Assembly: GCA_029706075.1 (NCBI GenBank)
Contig: JAINUG010000177.1
Span: forward strand, 1,157,001-1,221,000
Direction of reading: 5' to 3'
DNA: 64,000 nucleotides
DNA from: Aldrovandia affinis
Lineage: Eukaryota > Chordata > Actinopteri > Notacanthiformes > Halosauridae
In this document: one piece after another, positions 24,201 to 36,304 of the stretch
Numbering within the stretch: position 1 is the first letter of the stretch
How the letters are laid out: each line of letters begins with the position of its first letter
Translations under genes and position numbers: made by a program
Notes under the pieces: generated by a model
What the model was told of the DNA's origin: nothing
The model's input: the letters and a program-made list of their open reading frames with translations, nothing else
The model's database searches: none

Positions 24201-27200
24201 GCTGAGGTCAAAAGTACACAAAAGACCTCTAAACTCACTCTGCTAATTGACAATCCTGAGTGCCTTTTTGTAGACAAGACCACACTTCAAGACTAGTCTT
24301 CCACATCCATCGCAGACGTGTGTGGAAGGCTTCCTTAAAAGAAGAGGGATCTCTCATGGCAGTAAAATCACCATCCACAAGGATGCAGACGTCAACAGCC
24401 CCATTCAGACAGTTAATATACTGTATATGGGCTGTATAACAATGGCACTGTACTGATCCAAGGGAGTGAGGAGGCTTCCAGGCCTTTGAGAAGACACTGG
24501 CACAGTTGAAAACTGAGGCAGAGAGTGAGAAGGCCACAGCAATCGACAGCGAGGAATCGGACATAAGACAAAGAGCTTTCCAAACCCACAGTCCACCTGC
24601 CAGTCCCTGACCCCCCCCCCCCCCCCCCACTCCGCCCCCAATCTCAGCACATCACAGAGAGCCTGGCCCTGATGGAATTTGAGTTCACAGAACACGCCCT
24701 GGCCAGTCTGTCTGAGACCAGCTCCATTCAGCTGCTGAGAGATGATGTCACCCAGGTGAAGAGACAGCAAAGCTACGGTGCATGGGACAAGCATCCAATT
24801 GAAACCTTACATACTGAATTTTACAGAAACATTTTACCAATACAGAGGGAAGCGCCTAATGATGCACGTAGGGCAGAATTAGGCTGGTTTCCATTGGCAA
24901 TAAATATCCAAAAAAGAGCACTTAAATTATGGATGCATCTTAAATCAAGCCCCAAAGACGCGCTACAATTGAAAACTCTACAATCCCAAGAACTGATCCC
25001 TGAAGAGTCAGCAGGTACTGAAGAGTCAGCAGGTACTGAAGCTTACTAATGTTCAGACCAGCAGTGGTAGGTGAGGGAACATTAACCCAGTTAATTGGTC
25101 TCTCTTCAGCCCTCTGATGAGACCAAGGGACATGGCCAATTGTGTGCAGGCACACATACAGGGAGGCAATTTTAAATAATTAACAGCCAGACAAAAGACC
25201 AACCACTTAATCTGACTCCATACATTTGCCTGATGTGGAACAGTAGCACATGTGGACTGCAGTCCTCACCGATGTTAGGGACTGTCACACTGAATCAACG
25301 TGTTTGGATAAAAGATGAGTTATATGATATAGAATAAATCACAGAGAGCATTACAAAAGGTGCTGAGCACAAACGTGCAACACATAGACTTAACAGCACT
25401 ACAAATCATACGCATAGGTGGTGTTGGCTACCTAAAGCATCTAAACCAATAAACAGCAGCGCCAAGTCACAGTCAAACTGTAAGACCGGGGTTGATCCAA
25501 ACGGGATGAGCAAGGTTGTGCGGTCTGAAGAGGTGATTCTTCACGAGCCGGCAGAAGGCGGCAAGAGACTCCTTCCGCCAACACTGTGAAAATAATCGAT
25601 TTAATCACCTGGTTACCTCCACGCTGCTTTCAAACGCCTTTGGCTCCGGGACGACCCAGGTACAGAGCATTTGTTGTCATGGCAACTTTGAGATGATTTT
25701 GGCGACGTTTCTCAAGGAAAAAACCCCAAAACAAAACCCTCCCCCCAAGAGACAGGTGTTACCAATCTTATTAATCTGGCTCGGAAATCACCGGAAGTTC
25801 CGATGCCGGTGTTCAGTGGCCGTGAAGGAGCACGCGAGAGCGGAGCACGAGCTACAGCGCTCCGATAGGCTCCCCTAAAACTTTTATGAACGCCAGAGGA
25901 AATATTTATGACTTAAATGTCACATTAAAACCATAACATCCCTTTGCAAAAAAAAAAAGAAAGAAATGCCTTTACATTATTCATACCCCTAAAGTCGTAA
26001 ATGTAATGAGGGGAATGGATCTAGATATCGTAAAACGGGTCTAGATTACATTAACATTGGATATGCTTATTACAAGAGCGTAACCACATATTAAAAATAA
26101 TAAAAGGGAATGCTTTATATCAACCAATTATTGGGGGGGACAGATATGATTGTTATCTTATCAAGCTTATTAAGAGACTGTGGTATACAGAAGGACTGGG
26201 TAAAAATTGATCTGAAACAATAGGGGGGAAGATCCTGACTGTAGCCATTTGCTCCTCTGCATCAGCACAAGTAGCATGACAAGTGCAATAAATACAACAC
26301 AAGAACAGCGATGATTCCGGGAAGAATGCACTAATGGACAAACGTAAAAAATAGAAAGCCCCTATAAAAATGTCCTTTCTATAATATTGCATACACACAC
26401 AAGAGGGTTGTATGCTATACACACAAGCGAGTGCGCCATTGATTTTGAGAGAAAAAAAACCTGTCTTATAGACTTGGCCATATTTGGCTGCATCAGCATT
26501 TCAGGACCAGCAAAGCCATGATTTATTTCTGCCTTTTTTGTTCAAAGCTCTCGGTGTGGTGGCCTCGCATGGTGGTTATAAATACAAGCGCTTCATCAAT
26601 AATAAAAAAGGAGGAGGTATTCATGGGAGACGATTTCTTTTTATTTATTATTTTTTGAAACTCCATTACAGGTACTGACAATTTGCGGCAACGTCAGGTT
26701 TTGTGCTGAGCTGGCCTACAAGTCAGCTTCGTTTAGGCGAAGTTGGGGGCGCCTTCTGTGCGAAACTAAGACTGCGTAGTGCTGAGAAGCAGAAACTGTG
26801 TTAAAGAGAGCGGGGGGAGAGACACCTCCCCTGTAGATGTGCGAATTAGACAACACTCAGGCTTAAGCTCAGATGTAAACATGACTGTGGTTTGCCACCA
26901 CCGCCCCCCTCACCCCCCACCCATCCCCAAACGCCATGGAACAAACTTAGAGAAACGCTAAGACAAACACTCCATAAGTCAAACTTAAGACTGTGAAACA
27001 CTGTACACACAATGTTGTAGACCATTCGCTGAAATCTCCAGCTTGGTTGTAGTCCCGAGCCAAAGTTTATTAACAAAAACAAATGAAAAAGAAGGTCTGT
27101 CCGTCGATTCCTCGGTAAACTTGCAGGCTTACAGGCCCTAGTGTACTGGTTTGGCTACAGAGCGGCTCATCGGAACACCATGCCAAAACTGACAAGATTA

Positions 27201-30200
27201 AAATTCCAAGGACCGCGCGCATGCATCCGGCTCGTGAGCCGATCTGCGAGCGGTTAAACAGCGGCATCGGCCCCGCGGAACTTCACCGAAGTGACTGGCG
27301 TGGCAGTCAGGAGGAAAATAAATGAATAAATGAAAAGCTCCAATCGTCCTGATGAATAAAATAAAAGGAGATGGCTTTTGTGCTCTGGGGGCGTGTGTGT
27401 GTGGCGTAATTTACCCATCCTCCTAGGTTGACAGCTATATAATCATGCCCCCACGCCCTCTCGTTACACAACACTGTGATTTCAGACTGTCGGGCATTAA
27501 TCTGTGTGTAGCCAGTCAACACACTACCTCCCCCGAGGACGCTATGCATATGTATGTGCGCTGCTTAAAAACATTTCAACAAACCTAACACATTCAGAAT
27601 CCTGACCCAAATAATAACTTTCGCCTTGGCGGAGAAAATGCGACGGAACATTAAGGGCGGAGAAAACTGTAGGTGAACGTCAATCCGATGACTCATATAA
27701 AAATGTTTAAAAAAAAAAATATACTCTGGCGCTATTACAGACAGACGTTAAAATAAAAGTATAATTTATGTTCCCCGATACAATGGGCAGCCTCCTACTA
27801 CAGCGCCGTCTCCATGGAAACAGAGTGGGTGTGTGAGCCGGTGCCCACTGGTTGCCGCGATACCTGCGGGGTGACAGGGGCACTCACGCTGTGGCAATGA
27901 GCCTCGGTTCTGTTGCGCCAATCAAGAGCCGCCCACTCGTTTCCATCACTCAAAGAGTTCTGGGCACTCTGGACTTTTCTGCCTGAATGGGTGGGCAGGC
28001 AAAGGACCCCCTGCACCAAGAGGCAAAAGGCCAGGGCTTCCATCTCTGTCCAGAACACCTAGAGAAGTGGCTCCCAGACTTTCCCTTTCCGAACCCATGC
28101 CGGTTCATGAACTGAAAGATGCCCTTAATGTTCCAAGATGATTTTCAAGTTAATTAACTGACTTTCAATGAATTTCCTGAATAAACTGTCGAAACGCGTG
28201 TATGTACACTAGCGAGATGCATGTGACGGTTGCAGTGTCAAATTTGACTACATGGCCGGTGTGAATATGGCATACACCCAGTTATTTTAAGTTATTTCGT
28301 GTATCTTGTGACCCATCTCAACCCCTCTGACAACCCGTCAAGGGGTCCCGAACCAGTTCGGGAAACACTGAAGCATCAAAAGGCCAAAACCTCCATCACT
28401 AACAACCTAGGTAGCCTGAACAATGGCCTCATTAAATCACAGTCTGCTTCAGGCACTCAATGAGCCCTTTACAGATGAGAAGAGCCCTTTACAGACAGCT
28501 GGCTTTTAGTTCTGCAGAACTAGCCTGGCCAGCCTCACGATTAAGGCACGATTAGGGCTAGGAACCAATGGTGCATTTTTTTTACATTAAGGAGCTAAGT
28601 CCATGGAGAAAATGTTAAATATGATACTAAAGTTACTTTAATGGTCATTTTGAGGATTTCCGCGCTTCGCTTGTCGTCTCGCTGAAGTCGCATCCTCGGA
28701 CGTGGTCTGCGTCAGTGGTACATCTGCAATGAAGGAAATGACGACAGCACCACCTATTGGACAATTGGAGCCCTACACGAGTCACTGTGAACGCCATTAC
28801 ACTGCTTTGCCGGTGTCTGAAATTGATGCGATTTGCAGTACAACTGTATCTTCGACCGGGAAAGCAGATATATTAGTTTGCCTGGAAGGATAAGCTAAAT
28901 GTTCGCTCACTGTTTAAATGCTGCCACAAAGTGTTAGCCACAGGTTGTTCTTCTTCAGGTTGCCTGTGTTCGAAATGTTGTTCTAATAAAACACTTTGTG
29001 GGAGCATTTAAAAAGTGTGCAGACATTTAGCGTAGTCTGTGTTTCTATTTTTTGCCCAACGCCTGTGAAACACTTGGAAGTGTGCTTCTCATCAGTTTGC
29101 ATGAAAGCATATTTCATGTTTTTATTTTCCCAAAAGTATTTTTTTTCCTGTTTGACTTTATGCATGGTAAAACAATACGAAACTAATAGAACCAGAACAA
29201 GTTCAACTCCAAACTCCTTATTTCAAACTGTCAAATCTTCTTAACCACCCCCACACTAATATCAGCCACTCCGCTCAGCGTGACACAGTACCTGTCTGGG
29301 GTCCGTGGGTCCAGTGGGAGAATCCAGCTCGATGGTGACCGGCCCGTCGTTCTGAATATTGACTTGCATATAGGCCCCAAACTGTCCGTCTGTGAGAGAG
29401 GAGACACAGTGTTATAGTACAACAACTGGACAATTATCCAGTTATAGCTATTAGTCACCAAAAATAGAGGCTAGAATATTAACGTCCTTTCAATAGAGTA
29501 CAGAATTTAGACATTTTTGGGCCCAGCATCATAACATTGTTTTGTGTTGCATCTACAGATAACTGCAAAAATAAACAAAACACTTGAGTAAATGAAGGGA
29601 TCTGAGAGGCTCTGTCATGCTCTGGGGTGCATTTTCCTGGCATTGTTTAGGTCCACTCAACTCCTTAGAGGGAAATGTAAACGCCAATAAATACAAAGCC
29701 ATTCTGAGTGATCACCTTCATCCTATGCTGAAGCATTTCTATCCTGATGGGAGTGGTCTCTTCCAGGAAGACAATGAACACATTCAACTCTGAACTGAAC
29801 CAGAGAGCGATTTTTATGACAAGCCACAGTTGGGTGATTACTCTCTAGATGTCTCCATCTTAGGAAAGACCAAAACCCCCAAGGAGACAGTGATACAGTG
29901 ATATGATACAGTGGCGGCCGGAGATAAAAATTTGACTTTAAAACATTTTCCATTTTTCTTTTGGGCGTCTGTCCCATTTCCCAGCGCATGCCACATTGTA
30001 GAGCTGCAGGAGTGAGAGTGCAGGATCATCACATTTCCCTTCCTGGCAGAAAGAGTTGCAGTGGCTAATTAGGCTGGCCTCCAATCAGTCACTGTACTAC
30101 TGAACACTCTGTAGCCTTTCTCTGGTGGGCTGACCCACTTACCCACTCCCACTCCCACTCCCCACTCCCCACTCCCACTCCCACTCCCACTCCCACTCCC

Positions 30201-33200
30201 ACTCCCACTCACCCCCACCATAATCCAGTGTGTCCCGTCTGGGATGCCGTAGCGGCGCTTCCCGCAGAGTCCTGGTGCTTAACGTGGCATCCTGGTGTGT
30301 CAAATAGTAACCCAGTGTATCTAAAGTAACCTGCCACACCCCACATTGACACACGGCCTATCACAGTCTTACACTGATAGACTGGGGACAAGGTGTGGTT
30401 CTGTGTAGCTCAGTAAGTAGAGCTGGCAATGCTTAGGTTGTGGGTTCGATTCCCACTGGGACCATATATACTGAAAAATATATGCATTCACTAACTGTAA
30501 GTCGCTTTGGATAAAAGCATCTGCCAAAATGTTATGTTATGTTGTGTTGTGTTGTGTTATGTTATTATGTGTGTTGCTTGTTGCCTTTTTCCCAGCCCTT
30601 GTATAAACGCACAGTCTCCTATCCCTTTGGAGAGAGTCCTTCCAGAAGCAGCCTCTGTGTGTTCTGGCTCTCCAGCTCCCTCCATTTTTGGACTGTGCGC
30701 AGCATCCTGCCAGCCCCTGCAGGAGAACCGCCTTTAAGTAATTACTTTTGTTTTGGGTTTGTTTATTCCTCTCGAAAAGTGTTCTGTTTTGCTGAAGCCC
30801 CCAGAGGAGGGGATAAAGTGATCCTTGGCCTGTTTACCAGCTGCTGCTGTCGCCACAGTACTCTGCACCAAAGTAAGCTCCCTAACGGGAAAGCGGTTAC
30901 GTTCATGTGAACAGAGATGACCCGACCAGGGTTTGTGAGACAAACACATGGATAAATGCCAGTGCCTCACCAAATTAATCCACTAATCAACATCAATAAT
31001 TCCATAAAAAACCTGAGAAATGTGTCATAGTAACGGTGTGTGTGTATATACAGGTAGTGGCCAAAAAGGTGGAAACACCTGGCTAAACGAGGGACACAAA
31101 TTATATTGAAAGCAGCTGCTTCCACACAGGTGTTGTTCCTGAGTTAATTAAGCAATTAACACCCCAGCATGCCAGCATGCTCAAGGTCATGCACAAAAAG
31201 GCTGGACAGGCCTGGTTGCCCATAATTATGGCTAACAAGGCTAGAAGATGAGACTTCAGTGACTTCAAAAGAGGGGTTGGGGCACATTTAGGAGGAGCTT
31301 CAGTGATGAAGACGGCTCAACTTACTGATGTTTCCATGAGGAACAGTGTTTAAAGTGATGTTGGCATGAAACATTGAACGAAAGACATCATCAACCAAGG
31401 GCAACCGTGGTCGGAAGCACATACTCCTGGATTGTGATGTCCGTACATAGGGTTCGAGCTGCAAGGCTAACCAGGTGAGCAACTCTAAATCAATTGACGC
31501 AAATTTCAATCTAGGGAGCGAGCAGGTAGTTTTAACAAGAACGGTCTGTAGAGCACTCTACAGAGCAGGATACCAGAGGCATCATATTGGTGTTTCCACC
31601 TGTTTGGCCACTACTCGTGAGTGTGTGTATGTGCCTTCATATGTGCGTGTGTGTGTATTCATGTATGTGTGCGTGTGTGTATATATACTGTATATTAATA
31701 GCTTCAGTACTTAGCATTGTAGTTTCTGTACTAGTTCTGTACTGTACTGGAGGTTCAGCAGGGTAGCGGGCCATGTTTGGCTGGATCTCAGTACATAGAG
31801 GTGCAGTATCCATGCCTGATGATAAGACGGACCGATCGCCAGTGCGTGGTAGCAGGGTTTCCAGTATAAGCAGATGGGGGACTGGCGGCGGGTGACGCTC
31901 ACCCTTGATGAGCTCGGGTCGGTAGGCGGTCCTCATGTGCTCCAGTACGTTGTTGTAGAAGGGCTCCGCCAGCTCGGCGGGCATGGCGGCGTGGTAGTCG
32001 GGCTTGTTGCCCTTCAGGATGCACTGCAGCGTGAACTGGCTGATGCAGAGCACCTCCAGCTCCCGGTCCATCACGCTCCGACTCCACGCACGCCCGTTCT
32101 CGTCCTCAAACACGCGCAGGTTTAGGATCTTCCGTACGCTGCGCACGGACACATCGACAAAGACACTAGTGCACAAGGACTAACAAGAGCTAACACAAGG
32201 ACTCAGAATGAATCACCCAGAATGACAGTATAAAAAGCAATGCTTTGTGTTTAATATGCTGGTCTGTAAATAGTTTATTGTTAATACGGATTCCCATTAG
32301 CTGACGCCTTTAACCCATATCCGCCTAATGCATTATTCTGTATAAACCCGGTGTGTGCCTAGCCACATAACACACCCATTCACGACTGTAGTTGCGCGGT
32401 CTACAGAAAATCCTGTAATTCGGCAGATATGGGTTAAGGACCGCTAGTGTTCCTGGGGTCCACAGAAAAGACATTACAACATGATAGACATCTCAAGATA
32501 TTTCACACGTACAAGGACTAGTACCCTACAGCCATAGGAAACAAAAGACAAGGCATGAGGGAGAGACAAGACATGGCTTCCAATCATATGGTTGGCTGCA
32601 TAAGGTATTGTTTCTTGACATAGACAGATTCAGTTGTGGGTGACTAGCAAGCACATATCTCAGGCCAAAAGCGATGCTCTTGGTGATAGAAATGTTCAAA
32701 ACCCATTTGTTTTTCTCCACCTGGTATTAACCTGTTACTTGAAAAATATTCCTACATTTTTAACAGCAAAATTTTACAACAGTTTAACACAGGGAGTGTG
32801 GTTATGGGATCGCTGTTGGCTCCAGTGAAGGCAAATCAATGGCATGTCCTGATGTGATTTCTTACGATTGCAAAGAAAGATGTTCATTATACAGTTTGCT
32901 TTTCAGAGGTGTGCCACTGCAATTGCTGAGTCAATAAAAAGGTTGCTCAGTACTCACATGTAGTCAACATCCTTCTGCGTATCCTCCACAGATATCCCCA
33001 GCAGAACACACAGGCCCCTTTCAATAGCACTGACCTGCTCCCCTGCCACTGAAAGACAAACAAACCCTCCATTACAGTCAAGACAGACATGCTGTAGAGA
33101 ACACACGTGCATGCTGTACAGAACACATGTGCACGCTGTACAGAACACATGTGCACACTGTAGAGAACACACGTGCACACTGTACACAACACACATGCAC

Positions 33201-35947
33201 ACTGTAGAGAACACACGTGCATGCTGTAGAGAACACACATGCACACTGTAGACAACACACATGCACACTGTAGAGAACACACATGCACACTGTAGACAAC
33301 ACACGTGCACACTGTAGAGAACACATGTGCACACAGTACACAACACACATGCACACTGTAGACAACACACGTGCACACTGTAGACAACACACGTGCACAC
33401 TGTAGACAACACACATGCACACTGTAGACAACACATGTGCACACTGTACACAACACACATGCACACTGTAGAAAACACACGTGCATGATAAATGACAGAA
33501 CCCTTGCATTCCTTGGAAATCAACTTTCCCTTTCTGTTTCAGAATGTGCCAAACACAGCACTGAAAAACAACATTGTCAGGTTACACGAGCTAGGCTAAA
33601 TGGCTATGTGTCAAGGCCTGATTTATAAAGACAAAAATATGCAGAAACATCTGGCGTTTCCCTTTTTGAGAGCATTTTATTCGTGAAAGTGCCACGAGGG
33701 GACGTTGAGGTGGAGGATAAAAAAAGTGCAACACATCCAAAGACTTACGGGGGCACACAGAGCTTTCTTGTGTAAGAGAAAAACAATTCTGGAAAACCAG
33801 AGCCAACACAGGTCCCACAGAGCATTGTGCAGAACCTGCGTTCAAACACTACCTAATGGGGGATGTTAACTGCATTCAAGACACGATACTGGAGAGAAGC
33901 AGCTGGCTGAACATCCACAGGAAAGGGAACTTGAAGTTGTACAGACTGCTGATGAAGCTCGGGCGGCAGTGTTAGCATAACGGTTAGGAAATGGGCTTGT
34001 AACGCAAAGGTTGCAGGTTCGATCCCACGTGGGGGCACTGCTGTTGTACCCTTGGGCAAGGTACTTAACCTGTATTGCTTCAGTAAAAATATCCAGCTGT
34101 ATAAATGGATTGTATGTAAAGAAATGTAAACTGTGTAAGTCGCTCTGGATAAGAGCGTCTGCTAAATGCCTGTAATGTAATGTAATCACTGTAGCATTGG
34201 AGGGCCTGGGATGTGCCTGCATGTCCAACAGACTAATCAAACAGGGGAGGTTCAATGGACTTAATCCACACTTCCTGGGGCAGTTCCTTCTACACTGTCT
34301 AAGGCAGGGGTCGGCAACCTGCGGCTCCGGAGCCGCATGCGGCTCTTTCAGCCTTATGTTGCGGCTCCGCGTGGCTTGGGAAAATAAATAATAAGTATCC
34401 AATTGAATCGGGCGCAAAATTGGGCGCATTTTTTTGGGCGCAAGAATTATTTTCGCGTTGCACCCCCCCGGTCCCGCGAAATAAATGAACTGGTCGCAGC
34501 TTTTTTTCGCTGCGACCGATTCATTTGCACCCCCGTGCGGCTCCCAGTGTTTTCTTTTCCGTGGAAACCGGGTCCAAATGGCTCTTTGAGTGTTATGGGT
34601 TGCCGACCCCTGGTCTAAGGGCATCCACACTACCTGCACTGACATAAGAAGTGCCCGTGAACTCCAATCATTTATATGAATCCGGGGATTAACCATTGAA
34701 CAGAGGCAGCCAGGCTCTGAGCAACACTACGCATTCCTTTTATCCATGTGAAATTGAATGTTATATGACAAGGAAATCTAAAATTAAAAAAGGATAAAGG
34801 TTTAGGTTTGGTAGAAAAATCGGCATGGTATTGACATGGGTGTCAATGCACCTCTAAATCCATGCACATAGGCTATAACAAACCAATCCTGCAGTGTTCC
34901 GTCAACACAATTTGTGCTGCGATGCCTCCGAAAGCCACTCTTTGATTTCTCCAGCATGGCTGATCTCCACCGGAAGGGCCAGCGGACAAATGCAGAGCTA
35001 CCTACCTCTGTCAAATCACATCTAGAAATCACCAAAAGCTGCCGGCTGCTGGACTTCACATGTGTATGAGTATGCATGTGTAATGTTGCTCGTTGAAAAT
35101 CATGAAAATAAAATTAAAATGTTACATTTTTCGTAAAGCAGTCTTTCCATTTAAGGTATGCTAGCAGTTAACGGTCTGTATAATCGCACATTGGTAGGAC
35201 ACAGCTTTATTCGTTGTTCCTGCAGTACAAACGCAGCACAGTTCTCGTATGTTTAAAACATGAGCCCACTACATCGGCCATCTACATAGTACAGACAGCA
35301 GTAATCTGACGCTGTATGGTCTTCCGAAGAAACGTGCCCAGTGCCCAATGTCACACCCCTGGAAGCGTTTAGCAACCGGCTGAACACGCCCACCTCCGGT
35401 GAAAGCCGGAAGTGCGGTGACCGGCTTTTCTGGGGATAAACTTCTCGTTATCATATGTTTGGTTCAGGTTGAGGATTTAAAAATAAATAAACTATCCTGC
35501 TCAACGTGCTGGAGCAGCAAAGCTTAGAAAGACCGTTTAATTATGCACAAAAAAAAATCTCGTTTAGCACAGGGAATTTCAGGTTAATTTGCATAGCTAG
35601 CTAACGTTAGTGTGATAGAAGAAACTGCGTTTAGAGCTAGCATACTGTTAGCTAACTTTAAACCTCCAGTAAAACGACACTGGTCGCTGGTTAGCTAGCT
35701 GCTTGACAAAATCCATTACAGTTACGTGTGTAGGATTTAATTACCGAAGCGCCATGTATACAGTATAAGCTAGCTAGCTAGCTAACTGGCAAAGCCAATT
35801 TGACTTCAAGGCCTGCCTTTCATGATGACCAGCGAATAATGGGACAACCCAGCAGACGAACTGTACACCAAAACCGATTGCAAAACCATTATTTGTTTAC
35901 CAACCTGTCACGCTTGCTGTGGTTACTCTCTGGATGATTGCTTTCAT
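21289..35947 (-). CDS. dtd1: D-aminoacyl-tRNA deacylase 1
   Basis: DTD1 hydrolyses D-amino acids (and glycine on tRNA-Ala) from tRNA in the cytosol, as a proofreading homodimer. Five coding exons on the minus strand join in frame: 35905-35947, 32958-33048, 31903-32138, 29292-29389 and 21289-21444. They total 207 residues (human 209). All introns are GT-AG. The start MKAIIQRVT matches the family N-terminus. The SQFTLQ motif (residues 78-83) and the NDGPVT motif with the Gly-cisPro pair (residues 139-140) that reads chirality are both present. The tail is the basic, glutamine-rich KQEKQQQRKEKTR segment ending ASSGAEGDVSSEREP, as in vertebrate DTD1. A 22-base minisatellite lies just downstream of exon 2 and a 49-base VNTR follows the stop. 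No break was found, so the gene looks functional. Confidence 0.97.
22560..22716 (+). mobile_element. LINE 3' end fragment
   Basis: A stretch containing CCAAGAATTTCATTGTTCAG and ending GATAAATAAAACACTTTGAC resembles the 3' UTR of fish L1-like LINEs. It lies in dtd1 intron 4 (21445-29291). Confidence 0.5.
23000..23330. other. CpG-rich unique patch in dtd1 intron 4
   Basis: About 330 bases with a much higher CpG density than the flanks (for example AAGCCGCGCGCGGCCC). There is no recognisable exon. It could be an internal promoter or enhancer, but this is only a composition argument. A GA microsatellite follows at about 23583-23622. Confidence 0.3.
24240..25048 (+). mobile_element. LINE relic with the middle missing
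   Basis: The first part (24280-24620) decodes in a broken frame to fragments such as GISHGSKITIHKDADVNSPIQ, resembling an ORF1-like protein of a fish LINE. The second part is open from 24672 to 25049 and contains WDKHPIETLHTEFYRNILP and LKLWMHLKSSP, typical of the C-terminal end of LINE ORF2 downstream of the reverse transcriptase. The reverse transcriptase itself is absent. A poly-C run near 24610-24628 separates the parts, and a short direct repeat (GAAGAGTCAGCAGGTACT) ends it. Confidence 0.65.
25050..28064. other. dtd1: dtd1 intron 4, middle part
   Basis: Mostly unique sequence. A patch at 25780-25870 has CpGs and an ETS-like CCGGAAGT. No coding exon with splice sites was recognised. Confidence 0.4.
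28065..28370. mobile_element. hAT-like non-autonomous element, decayed
   Basis: Imperfect inverted ends: AGTGGCTCCCAGACTTTCC on the left and AGTGTTTCCCGAACTGGTTC from the right, the style of the common CAGTGGTTCCCAAAC hAT ends. No coding capacity and no clear target duplication. Confidence 0.5.
28894..29031. mobile_element. Fold-back element with CGAAAT-type loop
   Basis: Arms of about 43 bases pair: GCTAAATGTTCGCTCACTGT on the left against GCTAAATGTCTGCACACTTT from the right, both continuing to CCACAAAGTGTT. The centre reads GGTTGCCTGTGTTCGAAATG and is followed by TAATAAAACAC. Confidence 0.6.
29556..29790 (+). mobile_element. Tc1/mariner element relic with transposase fragment
   Basis: The left end CAGATAACTGCAAAAATAAA follows a TA and resembles the MITE ends at 10130. 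A reading frame then gives SVMLWGAFSWHC and later HFYPDGSGLFQEDN, matching the Tc1 DDE transposase region around the second catalytic aspartate (usually QQDNDPKH). The fragment then decays and no right end was found. It lies in dtd1 intron 3. Confidence 0.75.
30142..30211. repeat. (CCCACT)n minisatellite
   Basis: Short tandem array of a 6-base unit with occasional 7-base variants. Confidence 0.95.
30399..30540 (+). repeat. tRNA-derived SINE, second family
   Basis: Head GTGTAGCTCAGTAAGTAGAG with B box GGGTTCGATTCCC, then a tail containing GTAAGTCGCTTTGGATAAAA and ending in (TGTTA/TGTTG)n. It is the same family as 1-137, in the opposite orientation. Confidence 0.85.
31051..31617 (+). mobile_element. 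Tc1-like element, internally decayed, with both ends
   Basis: Ends CAGGTAGTGGCCAAAAAGGT and, reverse complemented from the right, CGAGTAGTGGCCAAACAGGT; both run on into GGAAACACC. The left end follows TATATA. Decoded fragments such as KTSSTKGNRGRKH resemble the end of the DNA-binding part of Tc1 transposases. The 567 bases are too short for a full transposase. It lies in dtd1 intron 3, about 290 bases from exon 3. Confidence 0.7.
33090..33487. repeat. 22-base minisatellite in dtd1 intron 1
   Basis: About 18 tandem copies of a 22-base unit (CACACTGTAGAGAACACACG plus TG, with variants), starting about 40 bases upstream of dtd1 exon 2 on the gene's strand. All three minus-strand frames are open and cysteine-rich (VHVCSLQCA-type) because the unit lacks stops; they are not genes. 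Confidence 0.95.
33962..34186 (+). repeat. tRNA-derived SINE, main family
   Basis: Complete copy with head, B box (GGTTCGATCCCA), body and perfect tail hairpin CGCTCT-GGATA-AGAGCG, ending in TGTAA repeats. It lies in dtd1 intron 1. Confidence 0.92.
34305..34612. mobile_element. hAT non-autonomous element, intact ends and target duplication
   Basis: The 308-base element has inverted ends CAGGGGTCGGCAACC at both termini, a classic hAT terminus, and a perfect 8-base target duplication GTCTAAGG (34297-34304 and 34613-34620). There is no transposase. It lies in dtd1 intron 1. Confidence 0.93.
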
Positions 35948-36171
35948 GGTGTTACTGTTCCACGCTTCCCTTCACTTCCACTGCAGTAGAGTGTAAAATA
36001 AAGCACGTTCAGATATTACAGACCTAATCCGGCTGCCAGTCTTCTTTTACCACCGCCCCCTTTCTTACCAAAGTGGTATTGCAGCAAAATCAGATATTCA
36101 TTTCATCATCCCGTGATAATCTTCCCAGGGGGATGATTCACCAGAGGACATCAGTTTCCTGGTTACTTCCA
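35948..36171 (-). promoter_or_regulatory. dtd1: Probable dtd1 5' UTR and promoter region
   Basis: Unique sequence immediately upstream of the dtd1 start on the minus strand, up to the palindromic element. There is no CpG island and no distinct core-promoter element, so the assignment is positional. Confidence 0.3.
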
Positions 36172-36304
36172 GGGCTGTGTTCGAAACCGTTCCCTATTCC
36201 CTAAATAGTGCACTATATAGGCCTAGTGTGTTCGCCAATTTGTTCAACACACTAGCTATATAGTGCACTATTTAGGGAATAGGGAACAGTTTCGAACACA
36301 GCCC
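36172..36304. mobile_element. Near-perfect palindromic MITE
   Basis: The arms are about 60 bases and almost identical when one is inverted: both start GGGCTGTGTTCGAAAC and continue through TTCCCTATTCCCTAAATAGT. The loop is about 14 bases. The low arm divergence suggests recent origin or correction. It lies between dtd1 and smim26, in the dtd1 upstream region. Confidence 0.85.

Noticed and set aside
30399-30475. tRNA gene
   Set aside because: A and B boxes are present, but the sequence runs into an L2-type tail and recurs as a dispersed repeat; it is a SINE.
31637-31902. Extension of the dtd1 exon 3 frame to a 179-codon protein
   Set aside because: Only the part up to 31903 matches DTD1; a consensus GTGAGC donor ends the exon there and the rest is intron.
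33090-33487. CRISPR-like regular repeat array (also the 49-base array at 20998)
   Set aside because: The units are contiguous with no unique spacers and lie in a vertebrate intron or UTR; these are minisatellites.
32947-33523. Cysteine-rich repeat protein frames on the minus strand
   Set aside because: They come from the 22-base minisatellite plus dtd1 exon 2; three frames are open at once.
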